Shown: piece by piece, positions 1 through 12,203 of the stretch
How positions within the stretch are numbered: position 1 is the first letter of the stretch
How the letters are laid out: each line of letters opens with the position of its first letter
Source: Oopsacas minuta
Taxonomy: Eukaryota > Porifera > Hexactinellida > Lyssacinosida > Leucopsacidae
NCBI GenBank assembly: GCA_024704765.1
Contig: JAKMXF010000296.1
Location: forward strand, 346,465-410,464
Reading direction: 5' to 3'
Length of the DNA stretch: 64,000 nucleotides
Position numbers and translations under genes: made by a program
Notes under the pieces: model-generated
The model's input: the letters and a program-made list of their open reading frames with translations, nothing else
The model's database searches: none
Told to the model about the DNA's origin: nothing

Positions 1-320
1 TCGGTTTCATACTCTAACGGAGCGTACGTAATATGAGGATCTTTAGTAATTAGATCTAGCATTTCGTTAACATTTTCTTCATTATGTGAAATATTCGGTC
101 TTCCTAAACGAGGGGCATCTTCGAGAACAAAGTTTCCGTGAATAAATTCCCTGTACCATCATTCAACTGTACTTAGAGAAGGAACTAGATCCGCGAAATG
201 TTCCTGTGAAGATTCATAGATTTCTACTGTGGTCTTCTGTAGTTTGAATAAGATCAAAATCATTGCTCGAAAATCACGTTTTGTGAGATCTGACTTAGAT
301 TGAGATATTTTAGAAGCCAT
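1..320 (-). pseudogene. mariner transposase, N-terminal DNA-binding part
   Basis: Minus-strand reading frame from ATG at 320, starting MASKISQSKSDL. It continues through a helix-turn-helix region containing LSTVE-stop-WYREF and then GNFVLEDAPRLGRP, the linker typical of mariner transposases just before the catalytic domain. One in-frame TGA near 150 replaces a residue between the Glu and Trp of the recognition helix region. The catalytic DDD part lies outside the window. In mariners this half binds the terminal repeats. Probably non-functional because of the stop; the element type is clear from the LEDxPRxGRP block. Confidence 0.75.
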
Positions 321-478
321 GTATACTAAAGTTATCTAATTTATGGAAGTAGATGGGGTAAATGAATGAAAGTTTCAAAGTAGAGTAATAAATTGTGTCT
401 GATAAGATGGATGCGGAATAAATGCGACAGATTAATGATTTCATATCAAACGACAAAACCTTTCGAGTGCCCCTTGTA
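1..478 (-). mobile_element. mariner-like element, runs off the window
   Basis: The right end of a mariner-family DNA transposon. Read on the minus strand, the terminal sequence from 478 is TACAAGGGGCACTCGAAAGG, a TA target site followed by a probable terminal inverted repeat. It resembles the ends of the element at 20857-22138 (TACTTGGGGCATTC). The other end lies left of position 1, so the repeat pair cannot be confirmed. The transposase N-terminus sits inside. Confidence 0.7.
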
Positions 479-920
479 TTTGCTTTATATTTGTAAGACT
501 TTTACTTTTTAGTTGTTTTCGGATATGATGAATTCATTAAAAATGTCTACATAATACCAACATCTGAAATTTTGAAACCATAATTATATTCAATATGTAT
601 AGAAACCTTTTCTTATGTCTATGAATAGTGAATTAACTTGGTATCTGAGTTCTTCTTTCAGGAGATTATTGATTTTACCAAAATCGCCGCTCCGCGGGAT
701 CCACGTACATTATTCACAAAACTTTTGCCTTGTAAAATTGTAGATATCTCTGCTAACTAGTAATGTATGGAAATTGTTTCAAAAACATATAATTTATCAG
801 TATATTGTTATTTGTATGTTATATGTGGGTAAATCTTAAGTTTTTAGCTTCCCCTTTTATGCATAACAAAGTTGTTATTGGATATATATATTTATCGTAT
901 TAATAATTTTTGCAGCTATT
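479..920. other. AT-rich spacer without recognisable gene
   Basis: I see no supported gene, RNA or complete element here; only short AT-rich sequence between the mariner end and a MITE remnant. Confidence 0.6.
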
Positions 921-1076
921 GGGGACATACTATTTGTCCGTTGTAGAGAATTGTCCGCTCCTCTGAGACTCCTTAAGCAGTAATTACATGCTTGGGAAAT
1001 TCAATCCGTGCCACGAGGTTTTTCCATTGTAGGAGTTGTCCGCTTCTCGGACTGTCTGTTTGGAGACACCACTGTA
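921..1076. mobile_element. pogo/Tigger-type MITE, 5'-truncated
   Basis: About 155 bp that align through most of their length with 48351-48514. Both contain CTTAAG followed by a CATGCTTGG block, CCGTGCCACG, and an end reading TACAGTGGWGTCTCC on the opposite strand. That end, with a TA site, is the usual pogo/Tigger type. The left arm present in the 48.3-kb copy is missing here. Non-coding. Confidence 0.6.
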
Positions 1077-1130
1077 TACTATTTATAAGCATATGTAAAC
1101 CTATATATGTTGTAGTCAATGTATAAAATC

Positions 1131-1239
1131 AGTCAATTTACAAATTGATTGAAGTTTCCAGTCAATTTGTAAATTGACTGATTCACCTAGGCAATTTACA
1201 AATTGACTAGAGTATTCAGCCAATTTACAAATTGACTGA
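1131..1239. repeat. subterminal palindromic repeats
   Basis: At least four copies of a near-palindrome with the core CAATTTRYAAATTGACTG, starting near 1131, 1160, 1190 and 1218. Degenerate partners lie near the right end (about 3520-3575). Each unit is nearly self-complementary. Clusters like this just inside transposon ends are commonly transposase-binding sites; that role is inferred. Confidence 0.75.
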
Positions 1240-1513
1240 ACCATTCGTTGGTTTTTTGACAGATTGACTGAAAACATATTAATATTTTCAAATCAATGAA
1301 GCAATGAATAATGAGAAATCTTGCAATTCTTGTTATTCCAAAACATATACGTCAACTTAACTTAAGAATTGAAAATGTAGAGAAACCTGACTCAAAGTAG
1401 TGTATCCTCAATAACAACATCAAAGGCAAGCATCTATCGACGTGAAATATTCTGGAGTATAAAAAGGCAAGGTAATATGAACACCCTCAAAACTCTAAAA
1501 GATATCGGACACT

Positions 1514-3400
1514 ATGGAACAGTCCTTCCGTGAGGAGATGTTGAAACGAAATAGCTCTGATACCAAATCATTATTGATGACCAAACACGAGTATTTTTTG
1601 TTGCTTGAAGAAGTCAAAGTTGCATCTGACACCGCAAAGAAGTCCAACAGCAATACTATGTCCTTGGGAGGTATGTGAACTAATAATTATTGGTTCAACA
1701 ATTAAAATTTGAGTCAGGGCTGCGTTACTTGGATTCAGGTCAAATGAATGTTCTATACAATACCATAGTTAGTTCTCTAATTATATAGAGCCCACGTACG
1801 TACGATGTTTAGGTTTCCTTTGCTGTACATGGAAAATATGCCAATAATATTGCGCACTACGGTTGTGTACTATGTTACTGGCATCGATTAAGTGACATAT
1901 TTTAGATATTTTACAGGTAGTAAATTCTTCGGTGTGGCGATGTTGAGAAGTTGATTGGAAAGCAAAGTGAAGGCACCCAGGAATTTGTTTACTTCACTCA
2001 CATAGATGATATGTTCGACATCATTAAATGCGCCCATGTTGCATGGATCATGCCGGCCGAGACAAGATGACTAAAGCTTTGAACAAATATGCAAACGTCA
2101 CTCGCGACTCCATTGCGCTCTACAAATCTCCTGTGTTCAATATCAACAGAAACGTAAGCGTGCCACCACTAAAGGTGTTGTTGTGAAGCCAATTCTGTCC
2201 AAAGAGTTTGGTTTCGGTGCTTAGGTTGACCTCATTGATATGCAGTCTATGTGCAAAGTTTCTTATCGCTGGATCATGGTTTATCAAGAACACTTAACAA
2301 AGTACTGTGTATTACGCCCTTTGACTTCCAAAGTGCTGCTGAAGTCGCGTAGCAACTTGTTGACTTTTTCTTGTTACTAGGCGACCCTCAAATTCTCCAG
2401 AGTGACAACTGCAGTGAATTTACAGCATCAGTCATCACTGCACTGAAGGTTATTTGGCCTGACCTACTTATGGTCCATGGTAAACCTCGCCATCCCGAAA
2501 GCCAGGGATCAGGTGAGAGACTGAATTGTGACTTCAAAGACTTACCAATTGCCTGGTTAGGTGACAATGACTCCACAGATTGGCCTACTGGGCTTCGTTT
2601 TGTGCAGTTTCAGAAGAACAGTGATTGCCATTCTGGAATTAAACAATTCCCATTCAAGGCCCTGTTTGGACGTGATGCACATGTTGAACTAAGTTCAGCA
2701 TCCCTTCCTAGTGAAATCCTAGAATGCCTTGTGTCCGAAGACGACCTAATGGCTGCATATCAGGAATCTGACCCCTCTTAAGTCTCTTCAGGTTACCAGA
2801 CCACAGTTTCTCCAAATCTTCCTATACAAGAAGATAAGTCACCTGATCCCTCAGAAGCTACATCTTCAACACCTTTATCTGCTACTTCATCTCAGGTAAC
2901 GGCTATCCAAATACGGCACGACAACACTCAACTCAACCGCAAGAGAGTAACTGAAGGACAGTTAGCTCAGACCGAACGCATGTTGAAACGAAGTCGTCTA
3001 GAACAGGTTGCCAGAGACCCTGGAGAATTATTCCAATCCCTTTAGTGGATCGCAGTAGAGGTGATCCTCGAAACATCATGGCTGGAATTATGAAAAGAAA
3101 TGAAAATGACATTACCGTATAGCAGTCCGTGTAGGAATCCTGAAAGGATCTTACGGCCGAAATCAATTTGGTTTGTGTCCCTATCCGTTGTACAGTGAGA
3201 ATGATTTCACCACAGACAAAGAAATAGGCCTGCGATAAGCTGTTCAACAAGGGTCTAAGTGTGGTGGACAAAGGTTTGCCAAGTGCAAATGTACACAAAG
3301 TGACAAACAATGTAAATCAACCAAATGTAAAAGTTTCAAGGCTAGACTTAAATGTAATAGTAAGTGTCACGCGACTATGACCTGCACCAACAAGATCTGA
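1514..3400 (+). pseudogene. KRBA2-like integrase transposase, broken
   Basis: Starts at ATG 1514 (MEQSFREEMLKR) with the family-like block LLMTKHEYFLLLEEVK. After a probable intron (a GTATGT donor at 1670, acceptor near 1915) the frames resume with GDVEKLIGKQSEG and the integrase core. The first Asp lies in VDLIDMQS near 2230, the second in LQSDNCSEF near 2400, and the Glu in ESQGSGERLN near 2515. These form an rve-type D,D,E set about 36 residues apart between second Asp and Glu. The intact stretch 2371-2781 carries the second Asp and Glu. The C-terminus (3240-3400) is Cys/Lys-rich (CKSFKARLKCNSKCHATMTC), like the cysteine-rich tail of KRBA2-type proteins. Multiple stops and frameshifts make it inactive. 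The family assignment rests on remembered motifs. Confidence 0.8.
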
Positions 3401-3601
3401 ATGGGAACGATATGTGAATTTTTTAAGTCAGTATGCTGTAATCACATTCTTTTAATGTATATTGATATCAATTAATTAAATTCGTAATGCGTTCAGTTAA
3501 TCTGTCAAAATACCGGCCAATGAATCAGCCAATTTATAAAATAGCTGAAATTCTAGTTAATTTGTAAATTGACTGATTTTATACATTGACTGTAACATAT
3601 A

Positions 3602-6600
3602 AACTAAATAAGCTCAATCTCTATACTTAGATTTTATTTCACCAACTCTGATAGATTTGTCCATCAACTCTGCCTCATTGTGAGATGCCAGTTTGTTTTC
3701 CAAACTTCTAATGATTCACGAATAGCATCATCCCAATTGAGAGTGGAGTTATACTTCACAATGCACTTGATTAGATGTAAGAATATATTGCTGCTGGTTA
3801 GTTTCTCTTGTTTTGAATCCTGAATTCCACAACTTTTGCATATGAGAATGAAGCATCACACCATTTCTTGAGTGAATATTTCAACTTCACTCAAGAACTT
3901 TCTTACACAGAAGTGGACCAATTCAAATTGTATGAATTCATACATAGCCAGGACCTCCCTAAACTAGTATATCTGTTGGAATAATACGATTCCAATTTCC
4001 AGATTCAGAATTTATACTTTTACACACACAATAGAGTCTCTTAATAGTACACTAGGCATTGAAGGAAACTGTTACAGTGTACAAATTTGTACTCCTAGTC
4101 TGGAGTTACTTATTAACCCTGTTCGACTAAACGAGACTACCATATATCCAATGTATTTTTCAATCAACAAATTATTTTGAAATATATTAGATCTATGAGA
4201 TCAATATGCTTCTATGAGGATTTCAACTATTTTTACGCGATCTCCTCTTACTCGGATTTTCAAAGAACTCATAGTCCGCGTGAATGGTGCGATACTTGTT
4301 TATGTATATTCCAGCCATTTCGCATTGCTATTTTGTCACCTCCCTTACAAATCAATTATTAACATTTATATTCAATTTTCTAATTGCCTATTAACTTGTT
4401 TTTTCAAAGAGTGTTATATATTTGCATCCAATTATATCATCTCCACAAACTAGAAGTAATTGAAGTTTCTCCCGTTGTCCACTCGTTAATTCCGCAGAAA
4501 CAATCAGTAAGGGCCGCCAGGGGCGTATGTTGGGCTAGAATTTTATAGTCTCATTTCAAAATGTTTACCGTACAATCACCTATATCCCAGATCTAGAGTA
4601 TAGACCCCTATGCGTGCAAATTAGAGTTATTCGCAGAATCTGATTAACGCGACTAAGCGTAGCTGCTCATATTTATATTGCATCAAAAGTCCACTAATCG
4701 GAGAAAATACGATTTTCAGTCTTATAAGCAATTCAATCAAATTCCATATGTGAGAATGACGTTATGACTCCGCATGCAAGCAAGCAAACCTTCCACTAGA
4801 ACCATCCTGAATCAGACTTGTATGTCAATAAAGTAATATAATCAGTCAATTATAAATTTGATTGCGTCCAAAACACTATTAATTCAGCATTTTCATATTT
4901 GCAAACCCACGGCGTTTTCCCGCTACTCCAAGCAAACGAATCGCGAGAGTCTATCTAATTCAGACTAAACAATCATATCATTCTCCTGAGAATATTTGGA
5001 TATACTTGTTTGGGAGTAATTGGTGCTTATCGAATTGACATTATTTCAAATTGTCAATGTATAGAGATGTGGAGTATTAAATTCTCATTCTATCGAATTG
5101 TGGTATGTACATCAAATTGTCAATGGATTAATCCCCTTGAAAATTTACTTAAGCCCTTTCGGACTTGACCCTGTACCTGCTACCTATATATAACCCCATT
5201 TTCCATATTACCATTATAGTATATCCAAGTTGTGAGACCCAGGGGGCCTTATTCACTACACTTTATATAATTACATCACATCCCCTCCCTTTGGATGGGC
5301 AATTAGCTAATATTTGAAGGTTCCTAAATGAAAATCCAATTCATTTAGGAGCGTTCAAGGCGGCGATTTGAGATTTTCTTTATTTTCTAGCGACATCATG
5401 CTGATGCTGCCGAGGAGATGTGTGAGACCCCACTGTAAAATTGACGCAACACACTTTAGGAATAAGCAATAAGGTACAAAATTTCCACATACTCATCCAC
5501 ACCAGTTTGAAACCAACGACCAACTTCTATTGCTTGTAATCTATTTCCTCTGAACCTTGTAGATAGTCACTACTTTCAGAGGTTACGTTTAATCTGGATC
5601 CACAATATCAGTTACCAAGTAGGAAGTTTCTCACAACAGAATTAGTGTACAACAAATGTAATAAATGTTTGTTTTGCTAAAACAATTGATGAACTCATCA
5701 GATTAAGTTCCTGTAACGGTCGATATTTTGACCAATCGCCAAATGGTATCTTTCATAAGAGTGGCAGGTCATTTTTTATTGAACATAATTTAGACCCTAA
5801 AGTCAGTGTTGTTAGCTTATAATCAAGTTACTGCCGGACATACTTCACTCAATTACCTGGAAAACTATATGGAAGTTATGGACAGTTTTGCAATCGATTT
5901 GAAAGTTAAGTATGTAGTACTGATATTGTTGCAAACATAATTAAGACGTCTAGTTTGCCCGAATTTACCAGTACACCTATGAATGAACCTTCTATTCTCC
6001 ACATGACTTCTCTGAATCCGCACTCTGCTTGGATTTAGAAATACCTCTAAGCTATAATGATCCAGATGAAGAATTGATAGCATAGATGTTCGTTATCCAC
6101 TGAAAGAGACACAACAAGAAGATGCAACATAACAGTTGTTTTGCACATATCCTTCAGTTTTTGGTAACGGATGGATTTAACATGTCAAATTCGAATATTA
6201 GAATACTGAAGAATCTTCTAAGATTGTGAACTTTGTCAAAAGATCACTGTTGCAACAGATCGAGAATGAAAAAAGGTTATAGGGTCATTAGTGTCATTCC
6301 ATTATCATTCCACCAGTTGAAACTATGGTTCCAGCATGGAGATCTCCGATTAGTTTAATATTTTGCCAAATCATTACCTTATATGCCCCAATCTTATATG
6401 CCAAATATTTGCTTTCAATCCTCCTTTTGGTTAGACAGTATGACCTAATTAGCTCTAACGAACTTTTATGATCAGACGCTTGTTATTTATAGCACCCTTA
6501 ATTATTTTGATCATATTTTCCCAATCGTTTCGTCTAGCTATAGTATTATTATTCAATATTATAGGTAGCTTGTTCTCATTATATAAAAACGGATTATCAA

Positions 6601-9200
6601 TTTTCTTGTGTATATGGGTTATGACATCTCAAAGTGTGAATTTTTCCTTATGAGTTTTCAGGTTCACAGAAAATATGTCGACGTCTCCAAAGTATTAATT
6701 TAATTTCTCTCCTGTTTACTGCACTATAGCATATGTACTCCGTATAAGCTAATTTATGTGTCTTCGTTTGATTTATACGATAATTTTTGGATCAACAATC
6801 AGTATTTCACATATTGTGGTAAAATTTCATAAACTGATAGCTTGTTCTGCCAGATTTGGATGTTGATTACCTCGTATGATTATATTTTTTCCTAGACAAT
6901 ATTGTCTTTACTTTTATTTGATAATAATTTAACAATCAAACATACCTATCGAGAGATTTAGCTTCTTGAGGATAGGCATCGGACACTGCCCGCCAGTCTC
7001 GGCCCCCCTCCCAGATTTTGATATCAAGTTCTTACTCCACAACCATGTGCTATAAAATTTGATATTAGCTTGGGTCCATTGATACGTAGACTCATATCAT
7101 TACTTTAACATGATTAAAATTCATTTATCTACAACTAGTATTGATAAAGTTTTCAATAGATAACTATATTATCGCATTCCTAATCGTTTATTATTTTGTT
7201 ATACTCTATGGAATTTGAATTGAAACATCTTTCGTTTGACAATATATACTGTGTGCAATGTTGCAATTTCTATTTTATTATGGATCCTATTTTAAGTTGT
7301 TGTTTATGAACGACATTCCATTTGGTCTGAAAAGCCATATCAAAATTATCTCTTTGTAGTTGCTTAATATATTCGTGCTATTACAATTAGCAGCTCAAGA
7401 ATTATATTGATTGAATCAACCCTATTTTCATGCTCTATTGCTGAATCACTTCATGAGAGCTGTCATGCAGCATCAAAATTTACCAGAAAACACGGTTTGT
7501 AAACTCTTTTTCAACTTGGAGATGAAGAAAAGAACAATAGAGATTTTGATATAGAGACTTTAAACGAAGGGCAAACTGAGTCAGGAGTTTAACCTGTAAC
7601 ATATAGGCCATTTTTGATTATTTGTTTATCAGTTTCTCTGACTATCGGATGATGGGTATTATATGGCTTACGGAATATAATTCGAATATATTCTAGGTTC
7701 ACCTCATTATTGTAGTTTATCACATAAATTTTAGCAACATCGAACTGTCTGTATAGTGTCATGAGTGTGGGCAAATGATTTTTAATCAGTTTGAAATCAA
7801 TTTGTAAGTTTTGTGATATTGGAATACTTTTCGTCTTGTAGATGCTTATTTTAAATTATAGTCTCTCTTGCATCTTTGGTATATTTTGAACTTGAACGAA
7901 CGCTTAGAGCCTTCGCTCTTGGATACTTAATCATTACTGCACCTATCCCGAACTTACACCAGCCCCCAAATATAATTGGCTAGATCCACCCATGGTAATG
8001 TCAGACATTTGGAATTCATTATCATTTGCACCCATTGGTTTCCAAAAATTTAGGAATTAATTCCCATTCTCAATTCTTTCTAAAGAGCTCAATTCCAATT
8101 TGCAGCCCATTGAGCCTCTTAATTATGGACTTGAATCTCATCTAATTCTTTTAGATTGGAATTAATCTCATTTGCAGCTCTTAATTTCCGGGAAATAAGG
8201 ACTTGACTCCCATTATCATTCTGAATAGGAATGGAGCATGAACGCAAATGACTTAGCGCTATTCAACCTCATTCAACTCATAAAGAATTATTGTTGATTT
8301 TGTCGACGTCAAAATGAGCTGTGATGCAGCTCTTCTTTCACCATTATCTAACCACGACTTATGCTCTTTTGGGCAATTTCTCTCTTATAACTTGAACAAA
8401 TACCGTGATGTATATCTTAGTGTTATATTATGACCTATAGTGATATTTATCGAGGAACATTCGATTACAATCATGAAATCATGTATCTTTAAGAAATATT
8501 TGAAAGATAACATGAAAATATACCGGTCGCAGTAGACGATCAAGATTAAATCGTGTTTGAAGGCCGTTTCGGCGTATACTTGCATAAAACTAGTTCCTGC
8601 GAGCCAAGCAGTGAGAAATAAGTATCATCGATTTGGTTAGGACTAAGTCTGAGATTAGAATATTCCCACATGATCTTGAGACATTTCTAAGTTGCTAGAG
8701 AGAGATATGCCCAGATATATTTATGTGACTACTTAAACGACGGGAAACTCTACGCTTTGAATTCATATTCCCATCGAATTCGATTTCAACTGTACTAGTT
8801 AGTAGCATTTTATCTATTCAAATGTATCACTAAGCGGCACATTGATTCCTATCCACCAGTTTTGTCAGCTGTCTTATTGGTGATGGGCCCATAATTGATA
8901 TCTTCGAGAATATCAATCTAGTCGTGGGGCAAGTCATGGATTCTCGAAGATCATATCTTTTTGAATGTCGATTATAGTAATATTATTTGGTCTTTGATGG
9001 TTAGTATGTCATTGTAGTGACTGTGTGCATGGTGTCCCCAAACATCAATCAGATTTAGAAAATTGGTTCCATGGAAATTAGTATCGAAGCATGTATTTTC
9101 CTTCGTGTAATTCAGTGTCAAGATTCTCAAATTTTGATCTCTAAATAATATATAATCAAAAGAATTTCGTTTTACATAATAGTGATGCTAACACTGTAGG
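3602..9200. other. long AT-rich region with no supported gene
   Basis: About 5.6 kb in which I find no recognisable coding exon or complete transposon. It holds a perfect 11-bp stem hairpin (5322-5350), a loose internal duplication around 8040-8230, and an imperfect inverted repeat with TCTTCGAGAA arms at about 8897-8960. The short open frames have no family resemblance and are probably chance. Confidence 0.6.
5322..5350. repeat. short perfect hairpin
   Basis: TCCTAAATGAA (5322-5332) is perfectly inverted at 5340-5350 around a 7-nt loop. No poly-T tract or gene end adjoins it, so a terminator role is not supported. It may be a relic of a small foldback element. Confidence 0.6.
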
Positions 9201-9542
9201 AGGGCTGAAACAAATATTCAAATCTGTAAAGAGCTAAAATTTTTCTAAACAAACAAATTTTCGAATTTTCGAATATTTTTTTGGATCACTAAGCATTTCA
9301 CACCTTCTTTGCAATCTCTGATGAAAAATATATAATAACATCTTATTAATGAATTTATTATCATTTATAGTGATAATTATTCTTTGGAATTATGATTTAT
9401 TATACTCATTACTGTGTTGAACTTATGAATATATTCATTCATTCTTATGTAGTTCATCAACGAGGTATGAAACAATTTTCGAATCCCGGATATTTTTTCG
9501 AAACGAACTAATATTCGAATAGGGTATATTCGTTTCAGTCCT
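9201..9542. mobile_element. small hAT-like MITE
   Basis: AGGGCTGAAACAAATAT (9201-9217) is inverted at 9526-9542 with two mismatches in 17. The interior is AT-rich with repeated TTTTCGAAT motifs and no coding potential. RGGGCTGAAAC-type ends are common in hAT elements. No clear 8-bp target duplication is visible, so the class is tentative. Confidence 0.5.
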
Positions 9543-9964
9543 ATTATGTTGTTTTCATACACCCTGGATAATCATCGAAATTTATACATTTTAGTTTTTT
9601 CTAATTCCTTTATCATTGTTTAGGAAATTCATTACTTAACAACCTTATTAGTTATAAATACAATGTAATCACCAGTAATAGAACCTATTTTACTGACTTT
9701 CCACGAGTCGAAGATACACTGTAAACATCTAAACTTGATAGATCCAGAACAATATATGGCATTTCACGATAGGATAAATGTGTGACAGTTTGATTAACAA
9801 TTTTATTTCTATATTTGCTAGTAATCTATCCAAGATACGTCCATTAACTCTCCTTTTCAAAATTCATAGTTTCACTTCTCTCTCCTAAATTCAGTTTTAG
9901 GCCAACTAAAATAAGTTCCTTGTTTGTCATCGAAATTTTCTTGGGAAACTGGGATTGCAGACGG
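9543..9964. other. spacer without recognisable gene
   Basis: AT-rich sequence leading to the left end of the Tigger-like element; nothing else supported. Confidence 0.6.
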
Positions 9965-11959
9965 TACAGTTCATGATGGATATAGTGATATATTGGATAT
10001 AGTGATAATTTTGCTGCTTTAGATGTATCCCCAAACAAATCCCATGCAAATTTTATTGGATTTAGTGATTATTTGTGCACCAATACATATTCGAAAATAG
10101 AATTTTGATTATTTTTGTTATCCTGTAATTTATCTTTCAAAATTATACTTGCCCCATATCTATGTTAATCGTATTTAGTTATTTCTATCATGGAAATTAG
10201 ACAGTAGCGTAAATCACTGTCAGTGATGAAGAAGTTGGAAGTGGTTGAAGTAATGCGTTAAGGCGCTACTCAAGACGAAGTCGCACAGGGATTTCTAATT
10301 TCTCAATCATCAATATCAAACATCAAGAAAAGCAATTCTTCTGGAAAACTAATTACAATGGCACCAGCAGCAAAGCGTAAGCCAATATCGACCCATGAAG
10401 ACCTCGACACAGCACTATTAGTGTGGTTTATAGATGCGCCAGAGAGGTCCGTTCCAATTGATGGGAATATGCTCATGTCTAAAATTAATATCCTGGAAAG
10501 ATATACAACATTCACCCTTTTCCATCACGTGGTTGGTTATAAAGCTGGGGAAAACGCCATTGCATTTCTTCGGTACAGCATGGAGAAGCCACCTCTGCTG
10601 ACACACCGGCTGCATACGATTTCCTCCTTATACAAATTCCTGCAATTCTGTCTAATCACTCACTTTCAGACTACTATAATTGTCATGAGATTGACCTTTT
10701 CTACAAATGTTTACCAAAATTTACATATTAATTTAGTAAGAATAAAGATGCTGTTCGTGGTATTAAGCAAGACAAATGAGATTTACTGCTCTTGTTGTTG
10801 TAATGCTGATGGGAGCGATAAGGTTAGGCTAACCATAATCGGCAAGTATGCTAACCCCCATCCTCTTAAAGATTGTATGCGCGCCTTACCCGTCAACTAC
10901 AGATATAACACAAAAGCTTGGATGCTATGAGCATTATTTAGTGAATTCCTTGATGAATTTAATTCCAGAATGCGAAAAGAAAAGCGAAAGGTGTGTCTAT
11001 TGCTGGATAACGCTTCAGTGCACAAACCAGATATGTCACGTTTGTCGCATGTAGAGTGTATTATGTTGCCCCCAACACAGCTAGTGTGATCCAACCTTGC
11101 GACTGTGGTACTACAATGAACCTAAAGGAATTTTACCGAAAGAGTGTTATGGCGTATGCTTTAGATCCGCTCGCGGATGGGAATTTGACCGGAGATAAAA
11201 TGTCTAAGGCGATTGATGTCAAACAAGCTATATTATGGATTGCATTTACATGGAGACAAGTGAAGTCGCAGGCTGTTGTTAATTGTTTCGCAAAGGTATT
11301 TGGAACACTTTCATTGGCTAGCACCAAAATCACTTCTGAATTCAATTCCCATATTGAATATTGTGAGCTTCCGCTGCCTCCAGAAGTATTTGATGATGAT
11401 TTTTCTAACTATGTCAATGTTAATTCAGATAGACCGACTATGGGAGAATTGACAATAGGTGATGATATAGAAATAGTATCTGTCAACAACAAAGGTGATA
11501 ATAATGATCTTAAGATCATTGAGAGTGACACTGAAGTTGAATCTGATATTCCTGTTCACTCTACGTCAGAAGTTAAAAAAATGATTGAGAAGATGAGAAC
11601 ATTGATATCTCACCACAACTTCGATTTTCAAGGTGCGATTCTCTCAAAAAGTGAAGATGGGGTACTCATTGTAGAAACTGAATTGAAAAAGCAAACAACA
11701 CTGAATATGTTTTATACGAAGTAGAACATTACTTATTTACTTACACTTTGACTTTTGTTTTCACAGTTTTCCTATTCAATACTCTTTTGGTATTGTTTAC
11801 TATAATTGTCCTAATCGAGGTAAATCATCTCTTACAGGGATTTGTAAATTTAACTTATAAAATTGATACGGTTATAGTAATATCATTATATGGATATAGT
11901 GATAATTTAGACAAATTTCTGTGTTTCCACCATTATCACTATATCCACTATGTACTGTA
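9965..11959 (+). mobile_element. Tigger/pogo-like transposon
   Basis: A 1995-bp element bounded by TA. Its ends read TACAGTTCATGATGGATATA (left) and TACAGTACATAGTGGATATA (right, reverse strand). The motif GGATATAGTGAT recurs several times inside both ends (about 9978, 9995, 11890, 11930), giving a subterminal repeat array likely bound by the CENP-B-type N-terminus. The interior encodes a DDE_1 transposase in broken frames. Confidence 0.85.
10190..11724 (+). pseudogene. Tigger-like DDE_1 transposase, broken
   Basis: The likely start is ATG 10190. The CENP-B-like helix-turn-helix reads GATQDEVAQGFLISQSSISN with two in-frame stops before it. A second DNA-binding block follows, then the catalytic domain. 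The first-Asp motif, normally N-A-D-E-T-G-L-F-Y, reads NCHEIDLFYKCLP, so the first catalytic Asp is replaced by His. Next come CNADGSDK with IGKYANPHPLK, the second Asp in LLLDNASVH (near 11010) and the third motif IQPCDCG (near 11100). The 11056-11724 stretch is one open frame covering the C-terminal third, including an acidic tail ending in MFYTK. At least two stops, two frame changes and the lost first Asp make it inactive. It shares the strand of the element. Confidence 0.8.
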
Positions 11960-12203
11960 TTATAATTATATTTATTATAGGCCAGTGAATATTTTAGTTT
12001 GATGACCCTTCGATTATCTGATCACTTACTTTCTGGGCATATACTTGTTAAATATTCAACTATACTAGTAATAGAATGTGGATTGCACAATCTGTGACCC
12101 AACTATCAGCTTTAAATTTGGAAAACAATAATCCTCCATAATGGAGATAAAATATGGGACGGGCGAGGATAATGAACAAGTATATTTTTAACTGAACTTA
12201 GAC

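Larger units (their letters stand above)
1108..3597 (+). mobile_element. integrase-type (KRBA2/Ginger-like) DNA transposon
   Basis: A 2490-bp element with ends TGTTGTAGTC (left) and, read inward from the right, TGTTACAGTC. Both are followed by AATGTATAAAATCAGTCAAT. The flanks are the 4-bp direct repeat TATA (1104-1107 and 3598-3601), so TGT...ACA ends with a 4-bp duplication are seen directly. The inside encodes a decayed retroviral-type integrase related to KRBA2. Ginger-type cut-and-paste elements are known to use such integrases and to make short duplications. Many stops and shifts show an old copy. Confidence 0.85.

Noticed and set aside
2371-2781. Integrase frame as part of an LTR retrotransposon or endogenous retrovirus
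   Set aside because: No reverse transcriptase, protease or long terminal repeats; instead inverted ends and a 4-bp duplication enclose an integrase-only gene.
5322-5350. Hairpin as a transcription terminator
   Set aside because: No T-run or adjacent gene, and intrinsic terminators are not expected in a eukaryotic nuclear genome.
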